Origin: Gilliamella apicola
Lineage (GTDB): Bacteria; Pseudomonadota; Gammaproteobacteria; Enterobacterales; Orbaceae
Assembly: GCF_000599985.1 (NCBI RefSeq)
Contig: NZ_CP007445.1
Coordinates: forward strand, 868,001-932,000
Reading direction: 5' to 3'
Length of the DNA stretch: 64,000 bases
Below are positions 1 to 10,029 of this stretch, piece by piece. The number at the start of each line of letters is the position of its first letter. Position 1 is the first letter of the stretch. The notes below the pieces were generated by a model. It was not told where the DNA came from. It was given only the letters and a program-made list of their open reading frames with translations, and made no database searches. The translations under genes and the position numbers were made by a program.

Positions 1-107
1 ATGCAAGCAAATTAACTGAAGAAATCAAGCAGTATGATTTATACAAAGGTAAATCGCTAACAATATCAATCCATCCTCAGCATATTATTGTTGCCACATT
101 AGTTTAG
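1..107 (+). CDS. modE: ModE molybdate-responsive regulator, C-terminal end only
   Basis: An open frame enters from the left edge (codon phase starts at base 3) and stops with TAG at 105-107, giving about 34 residues. The tail ending in HIIVATLV resembles the end of E. coli ModE (last residues VIIATLC), the second molybdate-binding TOBE-like module. ModE is a dimeric repressor/activator that binds molybdate and controls molybdenum uptake genes. The next gene is modF, 15 bp downstream, the same modE-modF order as in E. coli, which supports the call. The DNA-binding half lies outside the window. A ModC-type TOBE tail is the main alternative. Confidence 0.7.
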   Translation, partial: ASKLTEEIKQYDLYKGKSLTISIHPQHIIVATLV

Positions 108-122
108 TAAAACGAGGTCATT

Positions 123-1583
123 ATGTTAACCATTGAAAATGCTCACTACAAAATAAGTGATTATAAAGTTTTCACTATTGAATCACTCACTATTAGTCCC
201 GGTCAAAGTATTGCTTTTGTTGGCCGCAATGGAAGTGGAAAGTCTATATTGGCTAAAGCACTTGCGGGTGAACAAAAATTATTGTCGGGTCAAGTGATTA
301 ATCAATTTGATTCAGTGGCTTATATCTCGTTTGAACAGTTACAAAAGTTAATTGAAGAGGAATGGCAACGTAATAACACTGATATGCTTAGTGACGATGA
401 AAACGATACTGGATTAACCACTCAACAAATTATTCAAGAAAATAAAAAAGACGAAATACTTTGTCAGAAACTTGCAGAACAATTTGGGATAAGCCATTTG
501 TTAAATCGGCGATTTAAATATCTTTCAACAGGTGAAACTCGTAAAACACTCATCTGTCGAATGTTAATGTTAAACCCACAATTATTAATTTTAGACGAAC
601 CATTTGATGGCTTGGATATCTTATCGCGCGAAAATTTAGCAGAAAAACTTGGTCAATTAGCCAAACAAGGTATTTCAATGGTATTAGTATTAAATAGATT
701 TAATGAAATCCCGACCTTTATAGAAAATATTGGTCTTTTAGTTGATTGTCAGCTATTGAAATTTGGCCCTAAAGCAACCATATTAAATGATGAAATTGTT
801 AAGCAGCTAGCAGATTTAGAAAACCTGCCTAATATGCCGTTACCCGAAGCAGACGAACCACCAATTCAATTAGCCGATCAATTAGTGCGTGTAAACTTAA
901 ATAATGTTTATATTCAATATGATGAAAAATTTATCATTAATGGATTAACGTGGCAGGTAAAAGCCCATGAAAATTGGCAAATTGTCGGACCAAATGGTGC
1001 AGGTAAATCAACATTATTGAGCTTAATCACAGGAGATCATCCGCAAGGTTATTGCAATGATCTCACTTTATTTGGTCGCAAACGTGGTTCTGGCGAAACC
1101 ATTTGGGATATTAAACGGCATATTGGTTACGTGAGTAGTAGTTTGCATCTCGATTATCGTGTAAGTACAAGTGTTAAAGCTGTATTAATTTCTGGATATT
1201 TTGATTCGATTGGGGTGTATCAGGCTGCCAGTGATAGGCAAGCGAAATTAGCTGATGAATGGTTACATCTACTAGGTCTTAAAGATCATGCTGATAAGCC
1301 TTTTCAATCATTATCATGGGGACAGCAAAGATTAATATTGATAGCAAGAGCGTTGGTTAAACACCCAACATTACTCATTCTAGATGAACCTTTACAAGGG
1401 TTAGATCATCTTAATCGAGAATTAGTAAAATGTTGGATCGATCGATTAATAAATGAAGGTCACACACAATTGTTATTTGTTTCTCATCATGTGGAAGATG
1501 CCCCAAAATGCATCACTCATCGATTAACATTTGTTCCTAATTTTGATCATAGCTATCAATATAAATTTGAAGTACTGAATTAG
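123..1583 (+). CDS. modF: ModF, twin ABC ATPase associated with molybdate uptake
   Basis: 486 residues, close to E. coli ModF (490). It has two ABC ATPase domains in one chain. The first Walker A (GRNGSGKS) is near residue 35, with LILDEPFDGLD as its Walker B. The second Walker A (GPNGAGKST) is near residue 295, with a degenerate signature SWGQQR and LLILDEPLQGLD. There are no membrane segments, so it is a soluble cytoplasmic protein. In E. coli modF is cotranscribed with modE; its exact role is unsettled (also called photorepair protein PhrA). The start has an upstream GAGG. No modABC transporter genes are visible here. Confidence 0.9.
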   Translation: MLTIENAHYKISDYKVFTIESLTISPGQSIAFVGRNGSGKSILAKALAGEQKLLSGQVINQFDSVAYISFEQLQKLIEEEWQRNNTDMLSDDENDTGLTTQQIIQENKKDEILCQKLAEQFGISHLLNRRFKYLSTGETRKTLICRMLMLNPQLLILDEPFDGLDILSRENLAEKLGQLAKQGISMVLVLNRFNEIPTFIENIGLLVDCQLLKFGPKATILNDEIVKQLADLENLPNMPLPEADEPPIQLADQLVRVNLNNVYIQYDEKFIINGLTWQVKAHENWQIVGPNGAGKSTLLSLITGDHPQGYCNDLTLFGRKRGSGETIWDIKRHIGYVSSSLHLDYRVSTSVKAVLISGYFDSIGVYQAASDRQAKLADEWLHLLGLKDHADKPFQSLSWGQQRLILIARALVKHPTLLILDEPLQGLDHLNRELVKCWIDRLINEGHTQLLFVSHHVEDAPKCITHRLTFVPNFDHSYQYKFEVLN

Positions 1584-1703
1584 TTATTAGTTTTGAACTA
1601 TTAAAGTTGATTTAAAAAATAGAAATAAACTTAAAAAAAAAGGTGTTTTTATTATGGATTTTTTACTTGATCTTAGAAAAAAGTTTATAGCTATTATACT
1701 TAG

Positions 1704-1734
1704 AGAGTTATCCCCTTTACCTGTGGATAACTCT
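1704..1734. repeat. Perfect 10-bp inverted repeat with DnaA-box-like sequence between modF and uvrB
   Basis: Arms AGAGTTATCC (1704-1713) and GGATAACTCT (1725-1734) are exact reverse complements around an 11-nt spacer. The right arm with its flank contains TGTGGATAA (1722-1730), the reverse complement of the DnaA box TTATCCACA. No T-run follows, so it is not an ordinary terminator. The 395-bp gap between modF and uvrB otherwise holds only a doubtful 43-codon frame (1654-1785) that spans this palindrome. Function unknown; a protein-binding site is the simplest reading. Confidence 0.5.
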
Positions 1735-1978
1735 GTGAGTAGTTTATTGAAAAAAGCTCAGAACCCAAGAGCTATCAGGTTTTAAGTTGGTTTGGTTACA
1801 TGTTAGTCATGATTTTGTTTATTGTTATTTATCAACGTTTTATATTAAATCAAGCTGTTATTTTTGAACAAATCTGATAAGCGTTTTTGTTAACTGAACA
1901 AAAAATATAAGATTTTAAAAGGTCAAGTCTTTTTGGGGATAATTTTTATTAATAGGTAAAATATTAGGTTACGATGTA

Positions 1979-3982
1979 ATGAAAAAATTCAAATTGTGTT
2001 CCGAATTCAAACCTGCTGGTGATCAACCAGAAGCAATAAAAAGGATTAATCAAAACCTTGATGATGGAATTGCACATCAAACATTATTGGGTGTAACAGG
2101 ATCGGGTAAAACGTTCACTATGGCGAACGTAATTGCTCATCACAATCGCCCTACAATTATTCTTGCGCCAAATAAAACATTGGCAGCTCAATTATACGGT
2201 GAAATGAAGGCTTTTTTCCCTGAAAATGCTGTTGAATATTTTGTTTCTTATTATGACTATTATCAGCCTGAATCTTATGTGCCTTCAACTGATACATTTA
2301 TTGAAAAAGATGCATCAATTAATGAGCATATTGAACAAATGCGTTTATCAGCGACCAAATCATTGCTTGAACGTCGTGATGTCGTGATTGTTGCTTCTGT
2401 GTCTGCTATTTATGGATTAGGTGCGCCTGAAACCTATATGTCCATGATATTGCATCTAACTAAAGGTACGATTACCGATCAACGAGCAATCCTAACACGC
2501 CTTGCTGAACTACAATATACTCGCAATGAAATTGGGTTTAGTCGTGGTACGTTTCGGGTGCGTGGGGATGTGATCGATATTTTCCCTGCTGATTCAGATG
2601 AACTTGCTGTGCGCGTTGAACTATTTGATGATGAAGTTGATCGTATTGTGATGTTCGATCCATTAACAGGGAGTGCTGTGAATGAGGTATCACGCATTAC
2701 TATCTATCCAAAAACTCACTATGTTACGCCAAGAAATATTATGGACAATGCGATAGCGCAAATTAAGCAGGAGTTAAAAGAGCGTCAAAAGATACTACTA
2801 GATAACAATCGCCTTTTAGAAGAACAACGATTAACGCAACGTACACTTTTTGATATTGAGATGATGACAGAACTTGGTTATTGCTCAGGGATTGAAAATT
2901 ACTCGCGTTTTCTATCGCAACGTAATCCAGGCGATCCACCGGCAACATTATTTGATTATTTACCAGCAGATGGATTACTGTTTATTGACGAATCGCATGT
3001 GGCAATTCCACAGCTTGGTGCCATGTACAATGGTGACCGATCCCGTAAACTGAATCTGGTTGAGTATGGATTTCGTTTACCATCGGCGTTAGATAATAGA
3101 CCTTTAAAGTTTTCTGAATTTGAAAATATTATGCCGCAAACGATATACGTATCGGCTACACCAGCGAAATATGAAATTGAAAAATCTGGGGGAGAAATCA
3201 TTGAGCAAGTAGTGAGGCCAACAGGTTTATTGGATCCAATTATCGAAGTTAGACCTGTTGCAACACAAGTGGATGATCTCTTATCAGAAATTAAACTCCG
3301 AATTAATAATGATGAGCGAGTGTTAGTTACTACATTGACCAAACGAATGTCAGAAAACTTAACAGATTATTTATCAGAGCATAATGTGAATGTTAAATAT
3401 TTACATTCAGATATCAATACTGTTGAACGAATGGAAATAATTCGTGATTTACGTCTTGGTAAAGTCGATGTATTAGTGGGCATTAACTTATTGCGTGAAG
3501 GATTAGATATTCCAGAAGTTTCACTGGTTGCCATTTTAGATGCTGATCGGGAAGGTTTTTTGCGTTCGGAAAGCTCATTGATTCAAACCGTTGGCCGGGC
3601 TGCGCGTAATGTGAATGGGAAAGCGATCTTATATGCTGATAAAATTACACCCGCAATGCAGAAAACAATCGACGAAACGGCTCGTCGACGTAAAAAACAG
3701 CAAGATTTTAATACTAATCATGGCATAACACCAAAATCAGTTAGCAAAGAAATTAAAGATATTTTGGATGCAGGATTGAGCACTAAAAAAGCGACAGCTA
3801 AAATACAGGCGTTTGAACCAGGTAAACCGTATAATTATGTGTCGGTTAAAGAAGTACAAGCGAGAGTTAAAGAGCTTGAAGCAATGATGTACGAAGCTGC
3901 ACAAAATCTCGAGTTTGAAAAAGCGGGTGTATTACGTGACGAGATCAAAAAATTACGTGCAGATTTTATTAAAGTATCTTAG
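1979..3982 (+). CDS. uvrB: UvrABC excinuclease subunit B
   Basis: 667 residues (E. coli 673). UvrB is the damage-verifying helicase-like subunit of nucleotide excision repair; it receives DNA from UvrA and recruits UvrC. Visible landmarks: Walker A GVTGSGKT near residue 39, the aromatic beta-hairpin [12 protein letters not shown] near 92-103 that probes DNA, the helicase motif [10 protein letters not shown], the QTVGRAARN motif VI, and a C-terminal UVR domain ([20 protein letters not shown]) that contacts UvrC. In E. coli uvrB is SOS-induced, but I found no full CTG-N10-CAG LexA box upstream. A YoaB-like gene follows 22 bp downstream and may be cotranscribed. Confidence 0.98.
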   Translation: MKKFKLCSEFKPAGDQPEAIKRINQNLDDGIAHQTLLGVTGSGKTFTMANVIAHHNRPTIILAPNKTLAAQLYGEMKAFFPENAVEYFVSYYDYYQPESYVPSTDTFIEKDASINEHIEQMRLSATKSLLERRDVVIVASVSAIYGLGAPETYMSMILHLTKGTITDQRAILTRLAELQYTRNEIGFSRGTFRVRGDVIDIFPADSDELAVRVELFDDEVDRIVMFDPLTGSAVNEVSRITIYPKTHYVTPRNIMDNAIAQIKQELKERQKILLDNNRLLEEQRLTQRTLFDIEMMTELGYCSGIENYSRFLSQRNPGDPPATLFDYLPADGLLFIDESHVAIPQLGAMYNGDRSRKLNLVEYGFRLPSALDNRPLKFSEFENIMPQTIYVSATPAKYEIEKSGGEIIEQVVRPTGLLDPIIEVRPVATQVDDLLSEIKLRINNDERVLVTTLTKRMSENLTDYLSEHNVNVKYLHSDINTVERMEIIRDLRLGKVDVLVGINLLREGLDIPEVSLVAILDADREGFLRSESSLIQTVGRAARNVNGKAILYADKITPAMQKTIDETARRRKKQQDFNTNHGITPKSVSKEIKDILDAGLSTKKATAKIQAFEPGKPYNYVSVKEVQARVKELEAMMYEAAQNLEFEKAGVLRDEIKKLRADFIKVS

Positions 3983-4004
3983 TTAATCATCGAACAAGGA
4001 AATT

Positions 4005-4358
4005 ATGATGACAATTATTCGAATTGATCCACAAGATCGTTGGTCAGAAGCAGTGATTCACAATAATGTTATTTATTACACCAGTGTGCCAAGCAATTTA
4101 ATCCATGACGCTTATGAGCAGACTAAAAGTGCCCTTGCGGAAATCGATAAAATATTAGCCAGTACAAACAGTGATAAAAGTCATATTTTAGATGTAACAA
4201 TATTTTTAGTTAATAAAAGTGATTTTCAAGCGATGAATAAAGCTTGGGATGAGTGGGTAGCTAAAGGATCTGCGCCAGTGCGGTGTACCGTGCAGGCTGG
4301 CTTAATGAATCCTGATTATTTGGTTGAAATAAAAATCGTTGCTGCTATAAAAAATTAA
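4005..4358 (+). CDS. yoaB: RidA-family protein, YoaB type
   Basis: 117 residues in the RidA/YjgF/Rut family of small trimeric enamine/imine deaminases or related scavengers. The sequence is clearly YoaB-like: MTIIRID start, VIHNNVIYYTSVP, DVTIFL, and the family block PVRCTVQAGLMNPDYLVEIKIVAA including the conserved Arg. Two adjacent ATGs exist (4005 and 4008); the AAGGA at 3996-4000 is better spaced for 4008, and E. coli YoaB also begins MTIVRID, so 4008 may be the real start. Substrate is not known. It probably shares the uvrB transcript and is followed by a hairpin at 4370-4390. Confidence 0.85.
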   Translation: MMTIIRIDPQDRWSEAVIHNNVIYYTSVPSNLIHDAYEQTKSALAEIDKILASTNSDKSHILDVTIFLVNKSDFQAMNKAWDEWVAKGSAPVRCTVQAGLMNPDYLVEIKIVAAIKN

Positions 4359-4369
4359 ATTACTACATT

Positions 4370-4390
4370 TCCGCCATCATTGATGGCGGA
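4370..4390 (+). terminator. Hairpin after yoaB
   Basis: Arms TCCGCCATC (4370-4378) and GATGGCGGA (4382-4390) form a perfect 9-bp GC-rich stem with a 3-nt loop, then TCTATTTTC. It sits 12 bp after the yoaB stop and is the only GC-rich hairpin in the gap before purE. The T-tract is weak, so strength is uncertain. Confidence 0.5.
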
Positions 4391-4568
4391 TCTATTTTCA
4401 ACAGTCAGCTTACCTACTAAATTTTCAGAAATAAAATCTCTTTCTATTAGTAAAATGGTCGAATTTTTTAACTTTGGAATTCTAAATCATGGTTATTCTT
4501 ATCCCCATAAGATAAAATTTGGTGTATACTTCAACAACATAATAATTTATATACACATATAATTTTAT

Positions 4569-5069
4569 ATGCATATTCAACCTAAAATTGCCATTGTAAT
4601 GGGCTCCAAAAGTGATTGGGCAACCATGCAGCATGCTGCGGATATTCTTGATGCTTTAACTATCACTTATCATGTCGAAATTGTTTCCGCTCATCGAACT
4701 CCTGATAAATTATTTCAATTTGCACAAGAAGCCAAACAACGAGGTTTTGATGTCATTATTGCCGGAGCAGGCGGTGCGGCGCATTTGCCAGGTATGTTAG
4801 CGGCGAAAACCTTAGTACCAGTATTAGGTGTACCTGTTCAAAGCGCAGCCTTAAATGGGGTTGATAGCCTCTATTCTATTGTACAGATGCCAAAAGGTAT
4901 ACCTGTTGGAACACTGGCTATTGGTAAAGCAGGAGCAGCCAACGCGGCACTATTAGCAGCGCAAATCCTTGCTTTACATGACCAAGAGCTCTATCAACGT
5001 TTAACCACTTGGCGATTAAGCCAAACTAATGAAGTATTAAACAACCCCGATCCAAGAGTAGATGCTTAA
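4569..5069 (+). CDS. purE: N5-carboxyaminoimidazole ribonucleotide mutase
   Basis: 166 residues (E. coli 169). PurE class I moves the carboxylate of N5-CAIR to give CAIR in de novo purine synthesis. The substrate loop [12 protein letters not shown] (about 12-22), the catalytic SAHRTPD motif (about 42-48) and [12 protein letters not shown] (about 71-82) are all present. The purK start codon overlaps the end of purE by 8 bp, so translation is probably coupled. No good ribosome site or PurR operator was recognised upstream. Confidence 0.97.
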   Translation: MHIQPKIAIVMGSKSDWATMQHAADILDALTITYHVEIVSAHRTPDKLFQFAQEAKQRGFDVIIAGAGGAAHLPGMLAAKTLVPVLGVPVQSAALNGVDSLYSIVQMPKGIPVGTLAIGKAGAANAALLAAQILALHDQELYQRLTTWRLSQTNEVLNNPDPRVDA

Positions 5070-6141
5070 AATGACGATTAAATCAGTTTGTGTTTTAGGG
5101 AATGGTCAATTAGGCCGAATGTTAAAACAAGCAGGTGAACCATTAGGCGTTCATGTATTTCCTGTTGGCTTAGATGTTGATCCAACAACTATCCCATATC
5201 AACAATCGGTCATTACTGCCGAAATTGAACGTTGGCCAGATACCCCTTTTACTCAAATTTTAGCTAATCATTCTCATTTTATTAATCGAGATATATTTCC
5301 GATTATTGCTGATCGACTAACTCAAAAACAGCTATTTGATGAACTAGGTTTACCTACCGCTAAATGGTCATTATTAGAGGATCCGCAAAATTGGTCAAAA
5401 TTATTTGCCGAGCTTGGTGAATTGTTAATTGTCAAACGTCGAACCGGAGGATACGACGGCCGAGGACAGTGGCGTATCACTAATCAATGTGATATTACCG
5501 TACCTGATGATATATACCATAATGCGATTGTAGAACAGGCTATTGCTTTTGAAAAAGAGATCTCCCTAGTTGGTGCGCGTAACGGAAAAGGTGAAACTGT
5601 CTTTTATCCTTTGACGAATAATTTACATCAAGAGGGTATTTTAAAAATGAGTGTTGCTATCCCTAACCAATATCCAATATTACAAGCTAAAGCAGAAAAA
5701 ATGCTAAAAGCTATTATGGATAAACTTAATTACATTGGTGTAATGGCAATGGAATGTTTTGTCATTGGCGATAACTTATTAATTAATGAATTAGCACCAA
5801 GAGTACATAATAGTGGACATTGGACACAAAATGGCGCATCCATTAGTCAATTTGAGTTACATTTGCGAGCGATATTGGCATTACCACTCCCACAACCGAA
5901 TGTATTTGCGCCATCGGTTATGATCAATTTAGTTGGAACTCAATTAAACCTAAATTGGTTGTCTATTGATTTAGTTCATCTACATTGGTATGAAAAAGAA
6001 ATCAGAGCCGGTCGTAAAGTTGGACATCTAAATTTAACTCACAGTCAACCAGAGAAATTGAAACACTCTTTATCTCTTTTAACTCCGCTTTTACCTGAAG
6101 AGTATCAATCATCACTTAAATGGGCAAAACAACAATTGTAG
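5062..6141 (+). CDS. purK: N5-carboxyaminoimidazole ribonucleotide synthase
   Basis: 359 residues (E. coli 355). PurK is an ATP-grasp enzyme that joins bicarbonate to AIR, making the PurE substrate. It starts with [13 protein letters not shown], carries the ATP-grasp stretch [13 protein letters not shown] near residue 130, and the metal/ATP segment [25 protein letters not shown] near 230-255. ATG at 5062 overlaps purE; a second ATG at 5071 would give an N-terminus closer in length to E. coli. dgt follows after 24 bp, so purE-purK-dgt may form one nucleotide-metabolism operon. Confidence 0.96.
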   Translation: MLKMTIKSVCVLGNGQLGRMLKQAGEPLGVHVFPVGLDVDPTTIPYQQSVITAEIERWPDTPFTQILANHSHFINRDIFPIIADRLTQKQLFDELGLPTAKWSLLEDPQNWSKLFAELGELLIVKRRTGGYDGRGQWRITNQCDITVPDDIYHNAIVEQAIAFEKEISLVGARNGKGETVFYPLTNNLHQEGILKMSVAIPNQYPILQAKAEKMLKAIMDKLNYIGVMAMECFVIGDNLLINELAPRVHNSGHWTQNGASISQFELHLRAILALPLPQPNVFAPSVMINLVGTQLNLNWLSIDLVHLHWYEKEIRAGRKVGHLNLTHSQPEKLKHSLSLLTPLLPEEYQSSLKWAKQQL

Positions 6142-6165
6142 CAGTTTAAATACAAAGGATTGAAT

Positions 6166-7656
6166 ATGGTAGACTTTTCAAAAAAAATCAATTATCAACG
6201 TGATGCAAGTAAAGCATACGAGGTTTTAAATGATCCCTATTCAATTGTTCGCCAGTTTGAGAGTGATCGAGGAAGAATAATCAATTCCGCTGCGATAAGA
6301 CGGTTACAACAAAAAACACAAGTATTTCCGCTAGAAAGAAACTCTGTTGTCAGAACTCGTCTTACTCACTCAATGGAAGTTCAACAAGTCGGTCGATATA
6401 TTGTTAAAGAAATTGTCCATCGACTAAATAAGTCAAAAAAACTTAAAACCTATGGGTTAGATACTGTTGTTACCTCAATAGAAAGTTTAGTTGAAATGGC
6501 TTGCTTAATGCATGATATTGGCAATCCTCCATTTGGCCATTTTGGTGAAAAAGCAATAAATCAATGGTTTATTAAACAATTAGGCATAGAGGCTCAACCA
6601 AAATATTCCGTACTGCAACCACAAGAATCGGATGATGACACGATTAAAGAATTAAAAATTAAAATCCGTCGTGATTTATCCAACTTTGAAGGTAACGCTC
6701 AAGCCATAAGATTAGTACATAGTATCCAAAGGCTAAATCTCACTTATTCACAAGTCGCCTCAATATTAAAATACACTAAACCTGCTTATTTGCCTAAAGA
6801 AGATATACCAACTGAGTTTTCTTATTTAATGAAAAAACCTGGTTATTATTTGTCTGAAGAGCCGTTTATAAAAAAATTATCTAACCAATTAGAAATTCAG
6901 CGATTTCATCGCTATCCTCTCACTTATATTATGGAAGCAGCTGACGACATCTCTTACTGTATTGCAGATCTTGAAGATGCAGTAGAAAAAAAACTCTTTA
7001 CGGTTCAACAGCTCTATCACTATTTAGAAAAAGCTTGGGGAATTATTAAAGAGGGTGATTTATTTGATAAAGTAGTAAAACGTCCATATGTAAATCTGGA
7101 GCAAAAAAAATTTAACTCAATCGCTATTGGACAATTTTTTATGTACCTACGAGTGAATACCATTGGTAAACTTGTTTCCCATGCTGCTGAACGCTTTGTT
7201 GAAAATATCGAAGAGATCTATCATGGTTCGTTTAATCATGCATTATTGGAAGATCATGGAGCCGAATATCAATTATTAAAAATATTTAAAAGGGTAGGGG
7301 TTGAACATGTTTTTAATCATGAATCGGTTGAAAATATAGAATTACAAGGTTACCGCATTATAAGTGGATTATTAGATATTTACAGCCCATTGTTAAACAT
7401 GCCAACTGAAGAATTTTTCAAACTTGCCATAGAAAACAATCATCAGCAATACCCAATCGAAACCAGACTTTATCATAAACTTTCTGCTAAACATTGTGAT
7501 GCTTATCTACAGGCAACGAATTTGATTGGAAAAAATGATCCTAAATTTGCCTATTGGGAATTTTATTACCGCTGTCGATTAATACAAGATTATATTAGCG
7601 GTATGACCGATCACTTTGCTTATGATGAATATCGTAAATTAATGGTAACCTTCTAA
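6166..7656 (+). CDS. dgt: Deoxyguanosinetriphosphate triphosphohydrolase (dGTPase)
   Basis: About 496 residues (E. coli 505). Dgt hydrolyses dGTP to deoxyguanosine and triphosphate and so affects dNTP balance. It is an HD-domain protein: [15 protein letters not shown] supplies the first His, [18 protein letters not shown] the HD pair, and [19 protein letters not shown] the final Asp. The block [25 protein letters not shown] is typical of enteric Dgt. I chose ATG 6166 because AAAGGA (6154-6159) is 6 nt upstream; a TTG two codons earlier is in frame but badly spaced. Confidence 0.96.
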   Translation: MVDFSKKINYQRDASKAYEVLNDPYSIVRQFESDRGRIINSAAIRRLQQKTQVFPLERNSVVRTRLTHSMEVQQVGRYIVKEIVHRLNKSKKLKTYGLDTVVTSIESLVEMACLMHDIGNPPFGHFGEKAINQWFIKQLGIEAQPKYSVLQPQESDDDTIKELKIKIRRDLSNFEGNAQAIRLVHSIQRLNLTYSQVASILKYTKPAYLPKEDIPTEFSYLMKKPGYYLSEEPFIKKLSNQLEIQRFHRYPLTYIMEAADDISYCIADLEDAVEKKLFTVQQLYHYLEKAWGIIKEGDLFDKVVKRPYVNLEQKKFNSIAIGQFFMYLRVNTIGKLVSHAAERFVENIEEIYHGSFNHALLEDHGAEYQLLKIFKRVGVEHVFNHESVENIELQGYRIISGLLDIYSPLLNMPTEEFFKLAIENNHQQYPIETRLYHKLSAKHCDAYLQATNLIGKNDPKFAYWEFYYRCRLIQDYISGMTDHFAYDEYRKLMVTF

Positions 7657-7699
7657 TCCTATTAATATTTTATTGGAACAAGCACCAAATAGAAGCATA

Positions 7700-7716
7700 A
7701 GCACTATTTTTGTGCA
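7700..7716. promoter_or_regulatory. Candidate NtrC (GlnG) enhancer site upstream of glnK
   Basis: GCAC (7701-7704), seven bases, GTGC (7712-7715) matches the dyad and spacing of the NtrC consensus TGCACC-N5-GGTGCA at the outer GCAC/GTGC bases. A weaker half-match (GCAC at 7682) lies just before it. It is about 410 bp upstream of the sigma-54 promoter of glnK, farther than usual but within enhancer range. It is a short motif in AT-rich DNA, so chance cannot be excluded. Confidence 0.5.
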
Positions 7717-7991
7717 TAATAAAAATACATCTATTTTTGTTAATTAGAATTTCGACAAAGAATAAATTAACGCTTTAACATTGTTTTGTTAATGATCACT
7801 TCACTTAAACCTACATCAATTTAATTAACTTTCAATATAATACTTTTGATTAATTACAAATTATTTTAATTACTTCATGTTTTGAATAAAGCGTAATTTA
7901 ATTGAGTAATGCATTAAAAACACCGCACTCCAATCAAATAACATTTTAATTAAAAGATACTTTATTGCCTAAAACCTCAATTAAAAGAGCA

Positions 7992-8009
7992 TTTACAGTC
8001 TGCTGTAAA
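7992..8009. repeat. 7-bp inverted repeat in the glnK upstream region
   Basis: TTTACAG (7992-7998), TCTG, CTGTAAA (8003-8009) is a perfect dyad about 100 bp before the sigma-54 promoter, between the NtrC-like site and the promoter. It could bind a regulator or simply be chance; no T-run follows. The rest of the 500-bp gap from dgt to glnK is AT-rich without a plausible gene. Confidence 0.35.
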
Positions 8010-8109
8010 CTTCTTCAATGACAGCGAAAACAAATCAATTTTGCAGTTTTTAATAATTTTTATATGAATTTTAAAAGCAAGATAGAGTAGTCGCGTAAAT
8101 ATAGTTTTA

Positions 8110-8125
8110 TGGCACAGAGTTTGCA
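8110..8125 (+). promoter_or_regulatory. Sigma-54 (RpoN) promoter of glnK-amtB
   Basis: TGGCAC (8110-8115), five bases, TTGCA (8121-8125) gives the GG and GC doublets with the exact -24/-12 spacing of sigma-54 promoters. Transcription would begin near 8136, about 26 nt before the glnK ATG. Nitrogen-starvation control of glnK-amtB by sigma-54 and NtrC is established in enteric bacteria, so site and genes agree. Confidence 0.9.
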
Positions 8126-8161
8126 TATTTCATCATATACCATATTCATGAGGAGCAATTG

Positions 8162-8500
8162 ATGAAATTAGTTACAGTAATTATTAAACCTTTCAAGTTA
8201 GAAGAAGTCAGAGAATCATTATCAAATATTGGAATTACCGGATTAACTGTTACTGAAGTTAAAGGATTTGGTCGACAAAAAGGGCATGCTGAACTCTATC
8301 GTGGAGCAGAATACAACGTTAATTTTTTACCGAAAGTAAAAATAGACTTAGCAATCAATGATGAACAACTTGATGAAGTGATTAGTACTATTTCTAAGGC
8401 TGCTTATACTGGCAAAATTGGTGATGGTAAGATCTTTGTAACTTCACTTGAGCATGTTGTTCGTATTCGTACCGGTGAAACGGATGAATCCGCTTTATAA
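8162..8500 (+). CDS. glnK: PII nitrogen regulatory protein GlnK
   Basis: 112 residues, the E. coli length. GlnK is the trimeric PII signal protein that binds ATP/ADP and 2-oxoglutarate, is uridylylated by GlnD, and plugs the AmtB channel when nitrogen is plentiful. The T-loop carries Tyr51 in GHAELYRGAEYNVNFLP, exactly the uridylylation position; the PII signature AAYTGKIGDGKIFV and the C-terminal RIRTGE are intact. ATG 8162 follows AGGAG (8151-8155) by 6 nt; the TTG at 8159 is not needed. GlnK rather than GlnB is favoured by the amtB partner 20 bp downstream and the sigma-54 promoter. Confidence 0.97.
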   Translation: MKLVTVIIKPFKLEEVRESLSNIGITGLTVTEVKGFGRQKGHAELYRGAEYNVNFLPKVKIDLAINDEQLDEVISTISKAAYTGKIGDGKIFVTSLEHVVRIRTGETDESAL

Positions 8501-8520
8501 TCATAATTAAGGATATTATT

Positions 8521-9804
8521 ATGTTGAAGAAATGTATTTTACCATTGTGTCTTATTTTTCCTACTTGCGCTTTTGCAGATGTTGTTATAGACCACGCGGA
8601 TAATGCTGATAATGGTTTTATGATGATTTGTACTGCATTAGTACTGTTTATGTCTATTCCTGGTATTGCATTATTCTATGGTGGTTTATTACGATCTAAA
8701 AACGTGTTATCTATGTTATCACAAGTATTAGTTACTTTTTCACTGATTTCTGTGTTATGGATCGTTTATGGTTATACGCTTACTTTTGGTGAGGGAAATT
8801 GGTTTTTTGGTAATTTTGAACACTTGTTATTAGTAAATATTGATATAACGGATGTTACCGGTTCAATTTATGAATTAATTTGGGTTGCATTTCAGGGCTC
8901 TTTTGCCTGTATTACATGCTGTTTAATACTTGGTGCTTTTGCTGAAAGAATACGCTTTTCTGCTGTACTAATCTTTATGGTGTTATGGTTTACATTTTCA
9001 TATATACCAATGGCTCATATGGTATGGGGCGGTGGTATTTTAGGTGATGAAGGTGCTTTAGATTTTGCGGGTGGCACAGTTGTTCATATTAATGCTGCGG
9101 TTGCTGGTTTAATCGGGGCTTATTTACTTAAAAATCGAATCGGTTTTAATCGTGAACCATTAAAACCATTTAATCTTCCTTATGTTTATCTTGGAGCGGC
9201 AATTCTTTACATTGGTTGGTTTGGATTTAATGCTGGCTCTTCAACTCATGCTGATGAAGTTGCAGGATTAGCGTTTATTAATACTGTCGCCGCAACAGCC
9301 GCAGCGGTTTTATCTTGGTCATTTGCCGAATGGTTTCTACGAGGCAAACCATCATGTTTAGGTGCAGCATCAGGAGTGATAGCTGGGTTAGTTGGAATCA
9401 CACCAGCAGCAGGATTTGTGGGTGTAGGTGGCGCAATGCTAATTGGCCTTATTTGTGGTTTTGCTGGTGTTTGGGGCGTCTCTTCATTAAAAAGAATCTT
9501 AAAAATTGATGATACTTGTGATGTATTTGGTGTACATGGTGTATGTGGTATCGTTGGTTGCTTATTGACGGGTATCTTTGCTTCAAAATCATTAGGTGGA
9601 GTAGGTTATGCCGACGAAATAGGTATGGCTACTCAAGTTGGAATCCAATTAATGAGCGTAATTACCTGTGTCATTTGGACGGCTGTTATTGCCTTTATCT
9701 CTTATAAAATTGCGGATATTTGTGTTGGTTTACGCGTTAGTGAAGAACATGAACGAGAAGGTCTTGATATTAATAGCCACGGTGAAAGTGCATTCAACAG
9801 TTGA
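8521..9804 (+). CDS. amtB: Ammonium channel AmtB
   Basis: 427 residues (E. coli 428). Inner-membrane trimeric Amt/Rh channel for ammonium uptake at low concentration. It begins with a cleavable signal peptide (MLKKCILPL to CAFA, about 20 residues) as in E. coli, followed by eleven predicted membrane helices. The twin pore histidines sit in YIPMAHMVWGGG and VFGVHGVCGIVG. The short C-terminal cytoplasmic tail that contacts GlnK (DICVGLRVSEEHEREGLD) is conserved. It is the second gene of glnK-amtB and is followed by a strong terminator. Confidence 0.97.
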   Translation: MLKKCILPLCLIFPTCAFADVVIDHADNADNGFMMICTALVLFMSIPGIALFYGGLLRSKNVLSMLSQVLVTFSLISVLWIVYGYTLTFGEGNWFFGNFEHLLLVNIDITDVTGSIYELIWVAFQGSFACITCCLILGAFAERIRFSAVLIFMVLWFTFSYIPMAHMVWGGGILGDEGALDFAGGTVVHINAAVAGLIGAYLLKNRIGFNREPLKPFNLPYVYLGAAILYIGWFGFNAGSSTHADEVAGLAFINTVAATAAAVLSWSFAEWFLRGKPSCLGAASGVIAGLVGITPAAGFVGVGGAMLIGLICGFAGVWGVSSLKRILKIDDTCDVFGVHGVCGIVGCLLTGIFASKSLGGVGYADEIGMATQVGIQLMSVITCVIWTAVIAFISYKIADICVGLRVSEEHEREGLDINSHGESAFNS

Positions 9805-9849
9805 GTTAAAGCAGTTTAATAGCTTATAAAGATTAAATCTCTTTATTAA

Positions 9850-9885
9850 AAAGTTTACCGCAAAATACGGTAAACTTTTATTTAT
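9850..9885 (+). terminator. Rho-independent terminator of glnK-amtB
   Basis: AAAGTTTACCG (9850-9860) and CGGTAAACTTT (9868-9878) form an 11-bp perfect stem with a 7-nt loop, followed by TATTTAT. It lies 45 bp after the amtB stop. Confidence 0.8.
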
Positions 9886-10029
9886 ATCGGTTGAAACAAT
9901 TGTCTTTACCACTGGCTTTTAATCATCATAAATGATACTTGTTTTGTTTGCTTATCTTTAGAATTAATGTGGATAGAAAAGTTGAACATATAAAATTATT
10001 GATTAGATTAACAAAGCGATATAAATAAA

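Noticed and set aside
1654..1785. 43-codon open frame between modF and uvrB
   Set aside because: Weak ribosome site and it spans the perfect palindrome at 1704-1734; no family recognised. Kept only as a possibility.
1846..1975. Possible LexA box before uvrB
   Set aside because: Several CTG half-sites occur (for example near 1853 and 1893) but none has CAG at the right distance.
4380..4562. 60-codon open frame between yoaB and purE
   Set aside because: It begins with TTG inside the right arm of the yoaB hairpin, has no ribosome site and no recognisable protein character.
9886..10029. Possible small RNA between the two terminators after amtB
   Set aside because: No convincing promoter or conserved stem was seen in this 144-bp interval.
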